Positions 52,406-62,794 of a stretch of DNA of 64,000 nucleotides are shown piece by piece (position 1 is the stretch's first letter; the number at the start of each line of letters is the position of its first letter). A program made the translations under genes and the position numbers. The stretch comes from Streptomyces sp. HUAS ZL42 (GTDB lineage Bacteria > Actinomycetota > Actinomycetes > Streptomycetales > Streptomycetaceae), in the NCBI RefSeq assembly GCF_040782645.1, contig NZ_CP160403.1:2914001-2978000 (forward strand), read 5' to 3'. The notes under the pieces are model-generated. The model searched no databases. It was not told the DNA's origin and saw nothing but the letters and a program-made list of their open reading frames with translations.

Positions 52406-55400
52406 ATGGTCAGCTCCGCACACCGAGCCCTGGACGGCTTCTCCCCCGCGACCCGCGGCTGGTTCACGGGGGCGTTCTCCGCGCCCACTGCCGCCCAGGC
52501 CGGCGCGTGGCAGGCCATCGCGGCCGGCTCGGACGTGCTGGTGGTCGCCCCCACCGGCTCGGGCAAGACCCTGGCCGCCTTCCTCGCCGCCCTGGACCAG
52601 CTCGCCTCGACACCCCCACCGGCCGACCCCAGGAAGCGCTGCCGCGTCCTGTACGTCTCCCCGCTGAAGGCACTCGCGGTCGACGTGGAGCGCAACCTCC
52701 GCAGCCCCCTGACCGGCATCCGCCAGGAATCCGTACGCCTGGGCCTGCCCGAACCGGAGGTCAAGGTCGGCATCCGCTCCGGCGACACCCCCGCCGCCGA
52801 GCGCCGAGCCCTGTCCACCCGCCCGCCGGACATCCTGATCACAACCCCGGAGTCCCTGTTCCTGATGCTGACGTCGGCCACGCGCGACGCACTGACCGGC
52901 ATCGAGACGGTGATCCTCGACGAGGTGCACGCGGTGGCGGGCACCAAGCGCGGGGCACACCTGGCACTCTCCCTGGAGCGCCTGGACGAACTCCTGCCGA
53001 AGCCGGCCCGCCGCATCGGCCTCTCGGCCACCGTCCGCCCGGTCGACGAGGTCGCCCGCTACCTCTCGCCGCGCCGCAAGGTGGAGATCGTCCAGCCGAA
53101 GTCGGGCAAGGAGTTCGACCTCTCGGTGGTCGTCCCGGTCGAGGACCTGGGCGAGCTGGGCGGCTCCCCGGTGGCCGACGGGACGGAGGGCACAGAACGC
53201 CCGTCCATCTGGCCGCACGTCGAGGAGCGGATCACCGACCTGGTCCAGGCCCACCGCTCGACGATCGTGTTCGCCAACTCCCGCCGGCTCGCGGAGCGCC
53301 TGTGCAACCGGCTGAACGAAATCGCGTACGAGCGGGCCACCGGCGAAACCCTCGACGAACACCACGCCCCGGCCGAGCTCATGGGCGGCTCGGGCGCGGC
53401 CCAGGGCGCCCCGCCCGTCATCGCCCGCGCCCACCACGGCTCGGTCTCCAAGGAGCAGCGAGCCCTCGTCGAGGAGGACCTCAAGGCAGGCCGCCTGCCC
53501 GCCGTGGTCGCCACCTCCAGCCTCGAACTGGGCATCGACATGGGCGCGGTCGACCTCGTCGTCCAGGTGGAGTCCCCGCCCTCCGTGGCCTCCGGCCTCC
53601 AGCGCGTGGGCCGCGCGGGTCACCAGGTCGGTGCGGTCTCCACCGGCGTGGTCTTCCCGAAGTACCGCGGCGACCTGGTCCAGGCGGCCGTGGTCACCGA
53701 ACGCATGCGTACCGGCTCCATCGAGTCCCTGAAGGTCCCGGCCAATCCGCTGGACGTCCTGGCCCAGCAGCTCGTCGCCATGACCGCGCTGGACACCTGG
53801 CAGGTGGACGACCTGCTCGCCACGGTCCGCCGCTCCGCTCCCTTCGCGTCACTGCCGGAATCCGCCTTCACGGCGACCCTCGACATGCTCGCCGGCCGCT
53901 ACCCCTCAGACGCCTTCGCGGAGCTGCGCCCGCGCCTGGTCTGGGACCGCGTCGCCGGCACGGTCGCCGGCCGCCCCGGCGCGCAGCGTCTCGCCGTCAC
54001 CTCCGGCGGCACCATCCCCGATCGGGGCCTCTTCGGAGTGTTCCTCGCCGGCGCCGACCCCAAGAAGGGCGGCGGCCGGGTGGGCGAGCTCGACGAGGAG
54101 ATGGTGTACGAGTCCCGTGTCGGCGACGTCTTCACCCTCGGCACCAGCTCCTGGCGTATCGAGGACATCACGCGCGACCGCGTCCTGGTCTCCCCCGCCC
54201 CCGGCGTCCCGGGCCGACTGCCGTTCTGGAAGGGCGACCAACTGGGCCGCCCACTCGAACTGGGCCGCGCGGTGGGCGCGTTCCTGCGCGAGGTGGGATC
54301 GCTCACCAAGGAGGACGCCCGCTTGCGCCTGCTCGCCGCGGGCCTGGACGCCTGGGCCGCGGACAACGTCCTGTCCTATCTGGACGAGCAGCGCGAGGCC
54401 TGCGGCCATGTCCCCGACGACCGCACGATCGTGGTGGAGCGCTTCCGCGACGAACTGGGCGACTGGCGGGTCGTCGTCCACTCACCCTTCGGCGCCCAGG
54501 TCCACGCCCCGTGGGCGCTCGCGCTCGGCGCCCGGCTGTCCGAGCGGTACGGCATGGACGCGCAGGTCATGCACGCCGACGACGGCATCGTGCTGCGCCT
54601 GCCGGACGCCGACCTGATGGGCCTGGACCTGCTCGACCAGGAACCCGTGAAGGCCGGGACGGAGTACGACGCCGACCAGGCCCCCGTCGGCGCGGCGGAC
54701 GTCGTCTTCGACAAGGGCGAGGTCGACCAGGTCGTCACCGACCAGGTCGGCGGCTCGGCCCTGTTCGCGTCCCGCTTCCGGGAGTGCGCCGCCCGCGCTC
54801 TGCTGCTGCCGCGCCGCAACCCCGGCAAGCGCACCCCGCTGTGGCAGCAGCGCCAGCGCGCCGCCCAGCTGCTCGAGGTGGCGAGCGAGTTCGGCTCGTT
54901 CCCGATCGTCCTGGAGGCGGTGCGCGAGTGCCTCCAGGACGTCTTCGACGTCCCCGGACTCGTCGAGCTGATGGGCGACCTGGAGTCCCGCAGGGTGCGC
55001 CTCGTCGAGGTAACGACACCCGAGCCGTCCCCCTTCGCGCGCTCCCTCCTCTTCGGGTACGTCGCCCAGTTCCTGTACGAGGGAGACTCCCCGCTCGCCG
55101 AGCGCCGCGCCGCCGCCCTGTCGCTGGACTCGCGGCTGCTGGCCGAGCTGCTCGGCCAGGCCGAGCTGCGCGAGCTGCTCGACGCCGAGGTACTGACCGA
55201 GCTGGAGCAGGAGCTCCAATGGCTCACCGAGGACCGCCGCGTCAAGGACGCCGAAGGCGTGGCGGACGTCCTTCGCCTCCTGGGCCCGCTCACCGACGCC
55301 GAGTTGGCCGAGCGGGGTGCCGAGCCGCACTGGGCCCAGGAACTGGCCGCCGCCCGCCGCGCGATCCGGGTCCGCGTCGCCGGCGCCGACCACTGGGCGG

Positions 55401-57352
55401 CGATCGAGGACGCGGGCCGCCTGCGTGACGCGCTGGGCACCGCGCTGCCCGTCGGAGTGCCGGAGGCGTTCACCGAACCGTTCAAGGACCCGCTGGGTGA
55501 CCTCCTCGCGCGCTACGCCCGCACCCACGGCCCCTTCACGTCGGCCACCGCGGCGGCCCGCTTCGGCCTGGGCGTCGCGGTCACCGAGGGCGCGTTGCAG
55601 CGGCTCGCCGCGAACGGCCGTGTCGTACAGGGTGAGTTCCATCCGGCCGGGATCGGCCAGGAATGGTGCGACGCGGCGGTACTGCGCCGGCTGCGGCGCC
55701 GTTCCCTCGCCGCTCTGCGGCACGAGCTGGAGCCCGTTCCGCCCGCCGCGCTCGCCCAGTTCCTCCCGCAGTGGCAGCACATCGGCAAGGGCCACTCCCT
55801 GCGCGGCATCGACGGACTGGTGCGCGCGGTCGAGCAGTTGCAGGGCGCGTCCGTGCCGGCGTCCGCCCTGGAGAAGCTGGTCCTGCCGTCCCGCGTCACG
55901 AACTACACCCCGGCGATGCTCGACGAACTCACCGCGGCCGGGGAGGTGGTGTGGGCCGGAGCAGGGGCCCTGCCCGGCAAGGACGGCTGGGTGTCCCTGT
56001 ACCTGGCGGACGCGGCGCCGCTCCTTCTGCCCCCCGGGCATCCCCTGGAGCTGACGGCGCTCCACCAGTCCGTCCTGGACGCCCTCTCCGGGGGCTACGG
56101 CCTGTTCTTCCGCCAGATCGCCGACCAGGTCCGCGCCACCACGCACCCGGACGTGACCGACCCCCAACTGGCGGACGCCGTCTGGGACCTGGCCTGGTCC
56201 GGCCGGCTCACGAACGACACGCTGGCACCGATGCGCTCCCTCCTCGGCTCGGGCCGCACCGCGGGCTCCACGGCCCACCGCGCCAAGCGTGCCGTCCCAC
56301 GGGGCCGCTACGGCTCCCTGACGGCCGCCGCCCGCCCTGCGTCCCGGAGCGGTCCGCCCACCGTCGCGGGCCGCTGGTCCCTGCTCCCGGCACGCGAGGC
56401 CGACCCCACGGTGCGCGCCCACGCCCTCGCCCGGGCGCTCCTCGACCGGCACGGTGTGGTGACCCGGGGAGCCGTCTCCGCGGAGGGCGTCGAGGGCGGC
56501 TTTTCGGCGACGTACCGCATCCTGTCCGCCTTCGAGGAGAGCGGTCAGGCGCGGCGCGGTTACGTGGTGGAGGGACTCGGCGCCGCGCAGTTCGCGATGG
56601 ACGGCGCCGTGGACCGCCTGCGCGCGGTGGCCAACGCCCGCGACCGGGGCGAGGCTCTGCCGGGCCCGGGCTTCGGCAGCGGCGGAGCCGACGGCTTCGG
56701 CTCACCCGACGGATTCCCACCGGGCGGCGGCACAGAGCCGTCCGGCGCCTTCGGCGCATCCGACGGCTTCGGTCCGTCCGACGGCTTCGACCTCGACGAC
56801 GACTTCGGCATGCTCGGCGCGTCCCGGTCGCCGGGCGACTACATCTCACCCCGCGACTTCGCCGCACCGGGCGCCGGCGGCCCTCGAGGCGGCCCGGCCT
56901 CACCGTACGGCGGCTCGGGATTCGGCAACCGCCGTACCCGCCCCGCCCCCGCCTCCCGAGCCGTCGTCCTCGCGGCCGCCGACCCGGCGAACGCATACGG
57001 CGCGGCCCTCGCCTGGCCCGAGCCACCGACCGGCGCCGGGCACAAGCCGGGCCGCAAGGCGGGCTCCCTGGTGGTCCTCGTCGACGGCGAGCTGGCGCTC
57101 TACATGGAGCGGGGCGGCAAAACGCTCCTGGCCTGGCCCGCCGACCCGGACGGCACCGACACGGCGGCCACGGACGACCCGCGTCTGCAGGACGCGGCGG
57201 AGGCGCTCGCCGCGGCCGCCCGCGCGGGTTCCCTCGGCACGGTCACGGTGGAGCGGGTCAACGGTGCCTCGGCCCTCACGTCCCCCATAGGCACCCTCCT
57301 GGAAGGAGCAGGCTTCATCGCGACCCCCCGTGGGTTGCGGCTGCGGGCATGA
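52406..57352 (+). CDS. lhr: Large ATP-dependent helicase Lhr
   Basis: 1648 residues, the long Lhr-type superfamily 2 helicase. Walker A is APTGSGKT, the DEVH box ILDEVHAVAGTKRG, and later motifs ATSSLELGIDMGAVD and QRVGRAGHQ. The winged-helix and C-terminal Lhr domains follow (PLLLPPGHPLELT, FFRQIADQV). Residues ~1418-1511 are an inserted low-complexity linker with repeated DGFG-like units. The ATG at 52406 begins MVSSAHRALDGFSPATRGWF. It is involved in DNA repair (mitomycin-type damage) in other actinobacteria. nei follows 54 nt later. Confidence 0.95.
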   Translation: MVSSAHRALDGFSPATRGWFTGAFSAPTAAQAGAWQAIAAGSDVLVVAPTGSGKTLAAFLAALDQLASTPPPADPRKRCRVLYVSPLKALAVDVERNLRSPLTGIRQESVRLGLPEPEVKVGIRSGDTPAAERRALSTRPPDILITTPESLFLMLTSATRDALTGIETVILDEVHAVAGTKRGAHLALSLERLDELLPKPARRIGLSATVRPVDEVARYLSPRRKVEIVQPKSGKEFDLSVVVPVEDLGELGGSPVADGTEGTERPSIWPHVEERITDLVQAHRSTIVFANSRRLAERLCNRLNEIAYERATGETLDEHHAPAELMGGSGAAQGAPPVIARAHHGSVSKEQRALVEEDLKAGRLPAVVATSSLELGIDMGAVDLVVQVESPPSVASGLQRVGRAGHQVGAVSTGVVFPKYRGDLVQAAVVTERMRTGSIESLKVPANPLDVLAQQLVAMTALDTWQVDDLLATVRRSAPFASLPESAFTATLDMLAGRYPSDAFAELRPRLVWDRVAGTVAGRPGAQRLAVTSGGTIPDRGLFGVFLAGADPKKGGGRVGELDEEMVYESRVGDVFTLGTSSWRIEDITRDRVLVSPAPGVPGRLPFWKGDQLGRPLELGRAVGAFLREVGSLTKEDARLRLLAAGLDAWAADNVLSYLDEQREACGHVPDDRTIVVERFRDELGDWRVVVHSPFGAQVHAPWALALGARLSERYGMDAQVMHADDGIVLRLPDADLMGLDLLDQEPVKAGTEYDADQAPVGAADVVFDKGEVDQVVTDQVGGSALFASRFRECAARALLLPRRNPGKRTPLWQQRQRAAQLLEVASEFGSFPIVLEAVRECLQDVFDVPGLVELMGDLESRRVRLVEVTTPEPSPFARSLLFGYVAQFLYEGDSPLAERRAAALSLDSRLLAELLGQAELRELLDAEVLTELEQELQWLTEDRRVKDAEGVADVLRLLGPLTDAELAERGAEPHWAQELAAARRAIRVRVAGADHWAAIEDAGRLRDALGTALPVGVPEAFTEPFKDPLGDLLARYARTHGPFTSATAAARFGLGVAVTEGALQRLAANGRVVQGEFHPAGIGQEWCDAAVLRRLRRRSLAALRHELEPVPPAALAQFLPQWQHIGKGHSLRGIDGLVRAVEQLQGASVPASALEKLVLPSRVTNYTPAMLDELTAAGEVVWAGAGALPGKDGWVSLYLADAAPLLLPPGHPLELTALHQSVLDALSGGYGLFFRQIADQVRATTHPDVTDPQLADAVWDLAWSGRLTNDTLAPMRSLLGSGRTAGSTAHRAKRAVPRGRYGSLTAAARPASRSGPPTVAGRWSLLPAREADPTVRAHALARALLDRHGVVTRGAVSAEGVEGGFSATYRILSAFEESGQARRGYVVEGLGAAQFAMDGAVDRLRAVANARDRGEALPGPGFGSGGADGFGSPDGFPPGGGTEPSGAFGASDGFGPSDGFDLDDDFGMLGASRSPGDYISPRDFAAPGAGGPRGGPASPYGGSGFGNRRTRPAPASRAVVLAAADPANAYGAALAWPEPPTGAGHKPGRKAGSLVVLVDGELALYMERGGKTLLAWPADPDGTDTAATDDPRLQDAAEALAAAARAGSLGTVTVERVNGASALTSPIGTLLEGAGFIATPRGLRLRA

Positions 57353-57406
57353 CACCACCACGCCACCCCGGCCCCACCCGCGGCCCCCGCATGCCACCCT
57401 TGACCC

Positions 57407-58249
57407 ATGCCCGAAGGAGACACGGTCTGGCAGACCGCGAGACGGCTGCACGGCGCTCTCGCGGGCAAGGCGCTGACCCGCTCCGACCTGCGGGTGCCCA
57501 AGTACGCCACGGCCGACCTGACCGGCCGGGCGGTCCTGGACGTCACCCCGCGCGGCAAGCACCTCCTCACCCGCGTCGAGGGCGGCCTGACACTGCACTC
57601 GCACTTGGGGATGGACGGCTCGTGGAAGGTGTACGCCACCGGCCTGCGCTGGACCGGCGGCCCGGCCCACCAGATCCGCGCCATCCTGGGCACCGCCGAC
57701 CACGCTGCCGTCGGCTACCGCCTCCCCGTACTCGAACTGCTCCGCACCGGCGACGAAGACCGTGCCGTCGGCCACCTCGGCCCCGACCTGCTGGGCCCGG
57801 ACTGGAACCCCGACCAGGCCCTCGCCAACCTCCTCTCGGACCCCTCGCGCCCCCTGGGCGAGGCCCTCCTCGACCAGCGCAACCTCGCCGGCATCGGCAA
57901 CGTGTACAAGAGCGAGCTCTGCTTCCTGCTCGGCGCCACGCCCTGGCTCCCCGTCGGCGCGCTCCCCGCCGACCGCGCCGCACAGCTCCCGGCCCTCGCC
58001 AAGAAGCTCCTCGAGGCCAACCGCGACCGACCGATCCGCACGACGACGGGCCGCCGCGGCCAGGACCTGTTCGTGTACGGACGCGCACCCCGCCCCTGCC
58101 TGCGCTGCGGCACATCCGTCCGTGTCGCCGACCAGGGCGACGGCTCCCGCGAGCGTCCGACGTACTGGTGCCCGGCCTGCCAGACGGGCCCGGCACCGGC
58201 CCCCGGCGCTCGAGCGGCCCGGCGATTCCGCCCCCGCACGACCAATTGA
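57407..58249 (+). CDS. DNA glycosylase/AP lyase, Nei (endonuclease VIII) family
   Basis: Removes oxidised pyrimidines. 280 residues, N-terminal MPEGDTVWQTARRLHGAL with the catalytic Pro2 and Glu3. The helix-two-turn-helix is LLDQRNLAGIGNVYKSELCF, and the zinc finger has two CxxC knuckles (CLRCG and CPAC). It follows lhr by 54 nt on the same strand, making a small repair unit. Confidence 0.94.
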   Translation: MPEGDTVWQTARRLHGALAGKALTRSDLRVPKYATADLTGRAVLDVTPRGKHLLTRVEGGLTLHSHLGMDGSWKVYATGLRWTGGPAHQIRAILGTADHAAVGYRLPVLELLRTGDEDRAVGHLGPDLLGPDWNPDQALANLLSDPSRPLGEALLDQRNLAGIGNVYKSELCFLLGATPWLPVGALPADRAAQLPALAKKLLEANRDRPIRTTTGRRGQDLFVYGRAPRPCLRCGTSVRVADQGDGSRERPTYWCPACQTGPAPAPGARAARRFRPRTTN

Positions 58250-58281
58250 CGACCCGTCAGAAACCCTCGTACCGTCCCTTC

Positions 58282-59046
58282 ATGCCCGTCAAGGCGTACG
58301 ACCTCACCGGACGCACCGCGTTCGTCACCGGCGCGGCCGGCGGCATCGGCCGTGCCAGTGCGGTCCTGCTCGCAGAGGCGGGGGCCACCGTGCACTGCGC
58401 GGACCTCGACGCACGGGGCCTGCACGAGACGGCGACCCTGATCAAGGACCAGGGTGGGGCGGCCCGCTGCCACCACCTCGACGTCACCGACCGCGCCCAG
58501 CTCAAACAGGCCGTCGAGTCGTGCGAGCGGCTGGACGTGATGGCGGCGGTCGCCGGGATCATGCACAGCAGTCCCGTGCTGGAGACGCGCGACGAGGACC
58601 TCGACCGGGTGCTGACCGTCAATTTCAAGGGCGTGCTGTACGCCTGCCAGGAGGCGGCCCGTCTGATGCTCGCCCGGAACGTCCGGGGCAGCATCGTCAC
58701 CATGGCCTCGGGCGCCGTCGACACCGGCGGCCCGGGCCTGCTCTGCTACGGCGTGGCCAAGGCGGCCGTCGTCCAGCTGACGAAGACGCTCGCGACGGAG
58801 CTGGGCCGCTACGGCATCCGCGTCAACGCCGTCGCCCCAGGCTGGATCCGCACGCCCATGACCGACCGGCACGACGGCGAGGCCCAGGCGCGGACCGAGG
58901 CGCTCATGTCCCGCATGTCCCCGCTGGGCCGGGTCGGAGAGCCACAGGACGTGGCCCACACCGTCCTGCACCTGGCGTCCGACGCGTCGTCCTTCACGAC
59001 GGGCCAGATCCTCCGTCCCAACGGCGGTGTGACGATGCCCTGGTAG
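58282..59046 (+). CDS. Short-chain dehydrogenase/reductase
   Basis: 254 residues. Rossmann loop TGAAGGIGRA, NAG-equivalent AAVAGIMHS, catalytic Ser in VTMASGA and YxxxK in CYGVAKAAV, then NAVAPGWIRTPMT. The family is broad and the substrate cannot be predicted. ATG at 58282, 32 nt after nei; possibly part of the same transcript. Confidence 0.92.
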   Translation: MPVKAYDLTGRTAFVTGAAGGIGRASAVLLAEAGATVHCADLDARGLHETATLIKDQGGAARCHHLDVTDRAQLKQAVESCERLDVMAAVAGIMHSSPVLETRDEDLDRVLTVNFKGVLYACQEAARLMLARNVRGSIVTMASGAVDTGGPGLLCYGVAKAAVVQLTKTLATELGRYGIRVNAVAPGWIRTPMTDRHDGEAQARTEALMSRMSPLGRVGEPQDVAHTVLHLASDASSFTTGQILRPNGGVTMPW

Positions 59047-59278
59047 GACCACCCCCGGCGGCCCCCCAAGCTCTTCTCCACCGCCCCGCCGCGAGCGCCC
59101 CCGCGGCCCGCGCCTTGGGTACACAGTGCACCGGCAACAGGCTCAGCCCCCACCCGCCGACCAGGACCGCTCCCTCCAGCACCCCCTCGCCCGGCGCCAG
59201 CACGAGCCGGAGCGCGGCCCACCACCAGACCGCCCCGAGCCCCAGAACGGCTCCCCAGCGCGCTGTCCGCCCCGTCAT
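58994..59278 (-). CDS. Possible small membrane protein overlapping the SDR 3' end
   Basis: 94 residues, MTGRTARWGAVLGLGAVWWW, with two hydrophobic stretches ending LLPVHCVPKARAAG. GGAGG lies 9 nt before the ATG at 59276-59278. The last 17 codons overlap the converging SDR gene. The ribosome site and hydrophobic pattern argue for a real gene; the Arg/Gly-rich C-terminus is less convincing. Confidence 0.5.
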   Translation of the reverse strand: MTGRTARWGAVLGLGAVWWWAALRLVLAPGEGVLEGAVLVGGWGLSLLPVHCVPKARAAGALAAGRWRRAWGAAGGGPTRASSHRRWDGGSGPS

Positions 59279-59413
59279 GGCCCGCCACCTCCAGCCGGAC
59301 GCCGAACACCTCCGTAAGCCGCCCCGCACGCAGCCACCATGACCGCCGCACCCGTCACCGGCAAACGGAACAAGCTTCCCGCACAGACCCGCGCAGGCCC
59401 CCACAACGCGAAA

Positions 59414-59463
59414 AACCCCGACCGGACTCCTCCGGTTCTCCCGGAGAAACCCCGGACGGGGCT
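59414..59463. terminator. Branched hairpin downstream of clgR
   Basis: CCCCG-A-CCGG (59416-59425) pairs with CCGG-A-CGGGG (59452-59461), enclosing a second stem CTCCGG/CCGGAG (59430-59435 and 59441-59446). It is 32 nt beyond the clgR stop. Confidence 0.68.
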
Positions 59464-59495
59464 TCAAACAGCTCGTCAGTGGACGCGTGTGCGAA

Positions 59496-59876
59496 TCACG
59501 CGGCGACCACGTCCACCGCCTCGGCGGGCGCCTTGATGGTCACCCGTTCCGGTGGCACACCGGTCACCGACACGGAACCCAGCATCGGACGAACCGGCGT
59601 CGGCACAGGCTCGCTGGGAGTGGCCGCAGCAGACTGCGCCAGCTCGGCGAGGGCGAGCTCGTCGCTCACTTCCCGCATGAGCTCGGACATCCGTACGTCC
59701 AGCGCGTCGCAGATGGCGGCGAGCAGCTCGGAGGAAGCCTCCTTCTGCCCCCGCTCCACCTCGGAGAGATAGCCGAGTGAGACTCGGGCGGACGAGGAGA
59801 CTTCGCGCAGAGTACGGCCCTGGCGTTGGCGCTGCCGACGCAGCACGTCACCCAGCAGGCGACGGAGCAGAATCAT
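59496..59876 (-). CDS. clgR: XRE-type regulator ClgR
   Basis: Activator of clp protease and other stress genes in actinobacteria. 126 residues. Helix-turn-helix: [20 protein letters not shown] then [18 protein letters not shown]. The C-terminal block [18 protein letters not shown] ends in Ala-Ala, the kind of tail that makes ClgR a ClpP substrate. The ATG at 59874-59876 has a GGAGGGAG region upstream; the frame extends 11 codons further without reason. Located downstream of cinA, the usual place. Confidence 0.93.
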   Translation of the reverse strand: MILLRRLLGDVLRRQRQRQGRTLREVSSSARVSLGYLSEVERGQKEASSELLAAICDALDVRMSELMREVSDELALAELAQSAAATPSEPVPTPVRPMLGSVSVTGVPPERVTIKAPAEAVDVVAA

Positions 59877-59985
59877 CGGTGGCTCCCTCCTCGGACCGCG
59901 TAACCGCATCCTTCACGCCCCACCGTACCGCCTTGCGCCGCGGCCGTGCGGGGAGCGATGTCGTGTTCACTCAGGGCTGCAAACA

Positions 59986-60531
59986 TCAAAACCCCCCGTT
60001 CCGTTCCGTATCCTGTGCCCGCTCATTCCCAGTGTGTTCGCTCACAAGCTCCTTCAGGAGCAGTGCGAGTACGCTCCGTACACTCTCCATACGAATTTCC
60101 GCGCGGTCGCCGTTCAACCGCAGCGCCTCCACTTTTCCGCCACCGGCGGAACCCGCTTCCGTCCCGAAGGGTCCGTCCACGGCCACGAAGACCGTCCCGA
60201 CGGGTTGGCCGTCCTGGGCTTCCGGACCGGCCACACCGGTGGTCGCGATGCCCCAGTCGGCGCCCAGCGCCTTCCGCGCTCCGGCCGCCATCTGCGCCGC
60301 GACCTGCGGATCCACCGCGCCGCACTCGGCCAGCAGGGTGGCATCGACACCGAGCAGCTCGTGCTTCAGCTCGGTGGCGTAGGCCGTCACCGAGCCCCGG
60401 AAGACCTTGGACGCTCCGGGAACCGATGTGATCTCCGCCGCAACCAGGCCTCCGGTCAGCGACTCGGCCACAGCGAGGGTCTGGCCCTTCACTCCGAGTA
60501 GTCGCACCACGTCGGTGGCCGGGGAACTCAC
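59986..60531 (-). CDS. cinA: CinA family nicotinamide-nucleotide amidohydrolase
   Basis: 181 residues, only the C-terminal CinA (PncC-type) domain, which deamidates NMN to NaMN. Motifs: VAESLTGGLVAAEITSVPGA, FRGSVTAYATELKHELLG, GAVDPQVAAQMAAGAR, GIATTGVAGP and GTVFVAV. The GTG at 60529-60531 overlaps the pgsA stop (GTGA). The N-terminal COG1058 domain of long CinA is absent, as is normal in Streptomyces. Confidence 0.93.
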   Translation of the reverse strand: MSSPATDVVRLLGVKGQTLAVAESLTGGLVAAEITSVPGASKVFRGSVTAYATELKHELLGVDATLLAECGAVDPQVAAQMAAGARKALGADWGIATTGVAGPEAQDGQPVGTVFVAVDGPFGTEAGSAGGGKVEALRLNGDRAEIRMESVRSVLALLLKELVSEHTGNERAQDTERNGGF

Positions 60532-61286
60532 GCTTCCGTCTCCTCCAACGCGGCCTTGCGCTCGGCGATTCCCTGCCGGCGCAGCACAATGGCCTGTCTC
60601 ACATAGTCGAGCCCGGTCACGACGGTCAGGATGACGGCCGCCGCCATCACCCACCACCTCAGGGTGGCGAGCCATCCCGTCAGCGCCAGCACATACATCC
60701 CGACGGCCACGCCCTGCGTGAGCGTCTTGAGCTTGCCTCCACGGCTTGCCGGGATGACGCCGTATCGAATGACCAGGAAACGCAGCAGCGTCACACCGAG
60801 TTCCCGGCCGAGGATGACGGCTGTCACCCACCACGGCAGGTCGCCCAGCGCGGAGAGACAGATCAGCGCCGCCCCCATGATCGCCTTGTCGGCGATGGGG
60901 TCGGCGATCTTCCCGAAGTCCGTGACCAGGTTGTACGTCCGCGCCAGGTGCCCGTCGAACAGGTCGGTGATCATGGCGATGGCGAAGGCGGCCCAGGCGA
61001 GCGAACGCCACGCCGGGTCGTATCCGCCGTCGGCCAGCATCAGCGCGACGAAGCCGGGCACCAGGACGAGCCGGAGCATGGTCAGCAGATTGGCGACGTT
61101 CCAGACGCTGGCCTGGTTGACCGCCGCGGCCGCGATCTTCCCGCCCCGCACTGGCTTCACGCCGCCCGGTGCGCCGGCAGCAGCGCCGGAAGCAGTCCCG
61201 GAGGAGGCAGCGGCAGATGCCGCACCGCCCGTGGTGGCCTTCGCTTTCGGGGAGCCGCCCGCGGCGGACGCCGGTACACCGGTCAT
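60528..61286 (-). CDS. pgsA: CDP-diacylglycerol-glycerol-3-phosphate 3-phosphatidyltransferase
   Basis: Makes phosphatidylglycerol phosphate. 252 residues. The CDP-alcohol phosphotransferase motif [18 protein letters not shown] then KIADPIADK is complete, with about five membrane helices. The first ~50 residues are an Ala/Gly-rich extension. Its ATG overlaps the rimO stop by four bases and its stop overlaps cinA, so rimO-pgsA-cinA form one coupled unit. Confidence 0.94.
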   Translation of the reverse strand: MTGVPASAAGGSPKAKATTGGAASAAASSGTASGAAAGAPGGVKPVRGGKIAAAAVNQASVWNVANLLTMLRLVLVPGFVALMLADGGYDPAWRSLAWAAFAIAMITDLFDGHLARTYNLVTDFGKIADPIADKAIMGAALICLSALGDLPWWVTAVILGRELGVTLLRFLVIRYGVIPASRGGKLKTLTQGVAVGMYVLALTGWLATLRWWVMAAAVILTVVTGLDYVRQAIVLRRQGIAERKAALEETEA

Positions 61287-62755
61287 CTGTCCGCCTCCTC
61301 ACGCCATGCGAGCGAGCCCTGCAGCGGCTCGGCCACCAGGTCGACACCCTCCGTACCGACCACCTTCGCCTCGACCATACGGCCGACGGTGAGCCCCTCG
61401 CTGCCCGTGAGCAGCACCTGGCCGTCCGTCTCGGGCGCCTGGTGCGTCCCGCGGCCGTACACGCCCTCCTCGCCGTCGACGGACTCGACGAGCACGCGCA
61501 CGGTTTCCCCGACGCGCTCCTCCGCGCGCTGCGAGACGAGCTCCTCCGCCAGGCGGGAGACACGGGCGAGACGGTCGGCGACGACGTCCTCGTCGAGCTT
61601 GTTCTCGTACGTCGCCGCTTCGGTGCCCTCCTCGTCGGAGTAGCCGAAGACGCCGATGGCGTCCAGCCGCGCGCTGTTCAGGAAGCGCTCCAGCTCGGCC
61701 AGATCCGCCTCGGACTCGCCGGGGAAGCCCACGATGAAGTTCGAGCGCACGCCGGCCTCGGGGGCCTTGGCGCGGATGGTGTCGAGCAGTTCCAGGAAAC
61801 GGTCCGTGTCGCCGAAGCGGCGCATGGCGCGCAGCACACCGGGCGCGGAGTGCTGGAAGGACAGGTCGAAGTAGGGCGCGATCTTCGGGGTCGAGGTCAG
61901 TACGTCGATGAGGCCGGGTCGCATCTCGGCCGGCTGGAGGTAACTCACCCGCACCCGCTCGATGCCGTCGACCTCCGCCAGCTCGGGCAGCAGGGACTCC
62001 AGCAGGCGGATGTCGCCCAGGTCCTTGCCGTAGGAGGTGTTGTTCTCGGAGACCAGCATGATCTCCTTGACGCCCTGCTCGGCCAGCCAGCGCGTCTCGT
62101 TCAGGACGTCGCTCGGGCGGCGCGAGATGAAGGAGCCGCGGAAGGAGGGGATGGCGCAGAAGGAGCAGCGCCGGTCGCAGCCGGAGGCGAGCTTCACCGA
62201 GGCGACCGGGGCGCCGTCCAGGCGGCGGCGCAGGGGTGCGCGCGGGCCCGAGGCCGGAGCGAGGCCCTCCGGGAGATCGGCCGCGGCACCGTGTCCGGGA
62301 AGGGCGACGTCCGAGACCGACTGCCGCTCGGCCGGGGTGATCGGCAGCAGCCTGCGGCGGTCGCGCGGGGTGTGCGAGGCGTGGATGCCGCCGTTCAGGA
62401 TGGTCTGCAGACGGTCGGAGATGTCCGCGTAGTCGTCGAAGCCGAGCACGCCGTCGGCCTCGGGGAGGGCTTCGGCGAGTTCCTTGCCGTACCGCTCGGC
62501 CATGCAGCCCACCGCCACGACGGCCTGGGTTCTGCCGTGCCCCTTGAGGTCGTTGGCCTCGAGCAGCGCGTCGACGGAGTCCTTCTTGGCGGCGTCGACG
62601 AAACCACAGGTGTTGACGACGGCGACGTCCGCTTCCGCGGCGTCCTCCACGAGGTTCCAGCCGTCCGCCTCCAAGCGGCCTGCGAGCTCCTCCGAGTCCA
62701 CCTCGTTACGGGCGCAGCCAAGGGTGACGAGTGCGACGGTACGGCGTTCAGGCAT
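61283..62755 (-). CDS. rimO: Ribosomal protein S12 methylthiotransferase RimO
   Basis: Radical SAM enzyme that methylthiolates an Asp of S12. 490 residues. N-terminal cluster: [30 protein letters not shown] and [10 protein letters not shown]; radical SAM triad in [21 protein letters not shown]-terminal TRAM domain. The ATG at 62753-62755 begins [13 protein letters not shown]; a GTG eight codons upstream is possible. It is a paralog of miaB in the same window, distinguished by [10 protein letters not shown] and the short AIPSFRG. Confidence 0.95.
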   Translation of the reverse strand: MPERRTVALVTLGCARNEVDSEELAGRLEADGWNLVEDAAEADVAVVNTCGFVDAAKKDSVDALLEANDLKGHGRTQAVVAVGCMAERYGKELAEALPEADGVLGFDDYADISDRLQTILNGGIHASHTPRDRRRLLPITPAERQSVSDVALPGHGAAADLPEGLAPASGPRAPLRRRLDGAPVASVKLASGCDRRCSFCAIPSFRGSFISRRPSDVLNETRWLAEQGVKEIMLVSENNTSYGKDLGDIRLLESLLPELAEVDGIERVRVSYLQPAEMRPGLIDVLTSTPKIAPYFDLSFQHSAPGVLRAMRRFGDTDRFLELLDTIRAKAPEAGVRSNFIVGFPGESEADLAELERFLNSARLDAIGVFGYSDEEGTEAATYENKLDEDVVADRLARVSRLAEELVSQRAEERVGETVRVLVESVDGEEGVYGRGTHQAPETDGQVLLTGSEGLTVGRMVEAKVVGTEGVDLVAEPLQGSLAWREEADR

Positions 62756-62794
62756 GGGCTCAAGACTACTTTGTCTCACTGACAGCCCACGTCG

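Noticed and set aside
51353..53623. Upstream extension of the AzlC frame to over 1000 codons
   Set aside because: It crosses the AraC gene and lhr antisense. The AzlC domain begins at the GTG at 51352, coupled to the AraC stop.
51388..59046. Very long + strand open frames (1346 and 1127 codons) across lhr, nei and the SDR
   Set aside because: They run through three well-defined genes in the wrong frame and are Arg/Pro/Gly-rich, as expected for shadows in ~72% GC DNA.
58809..59351. 180-codon minus-strand frame over the SDR 3' end
   Set aside because: It lacks hydrophobic or domain pattern. The alternative frame 58994-59278, with a good ribosome site, explains the region better.
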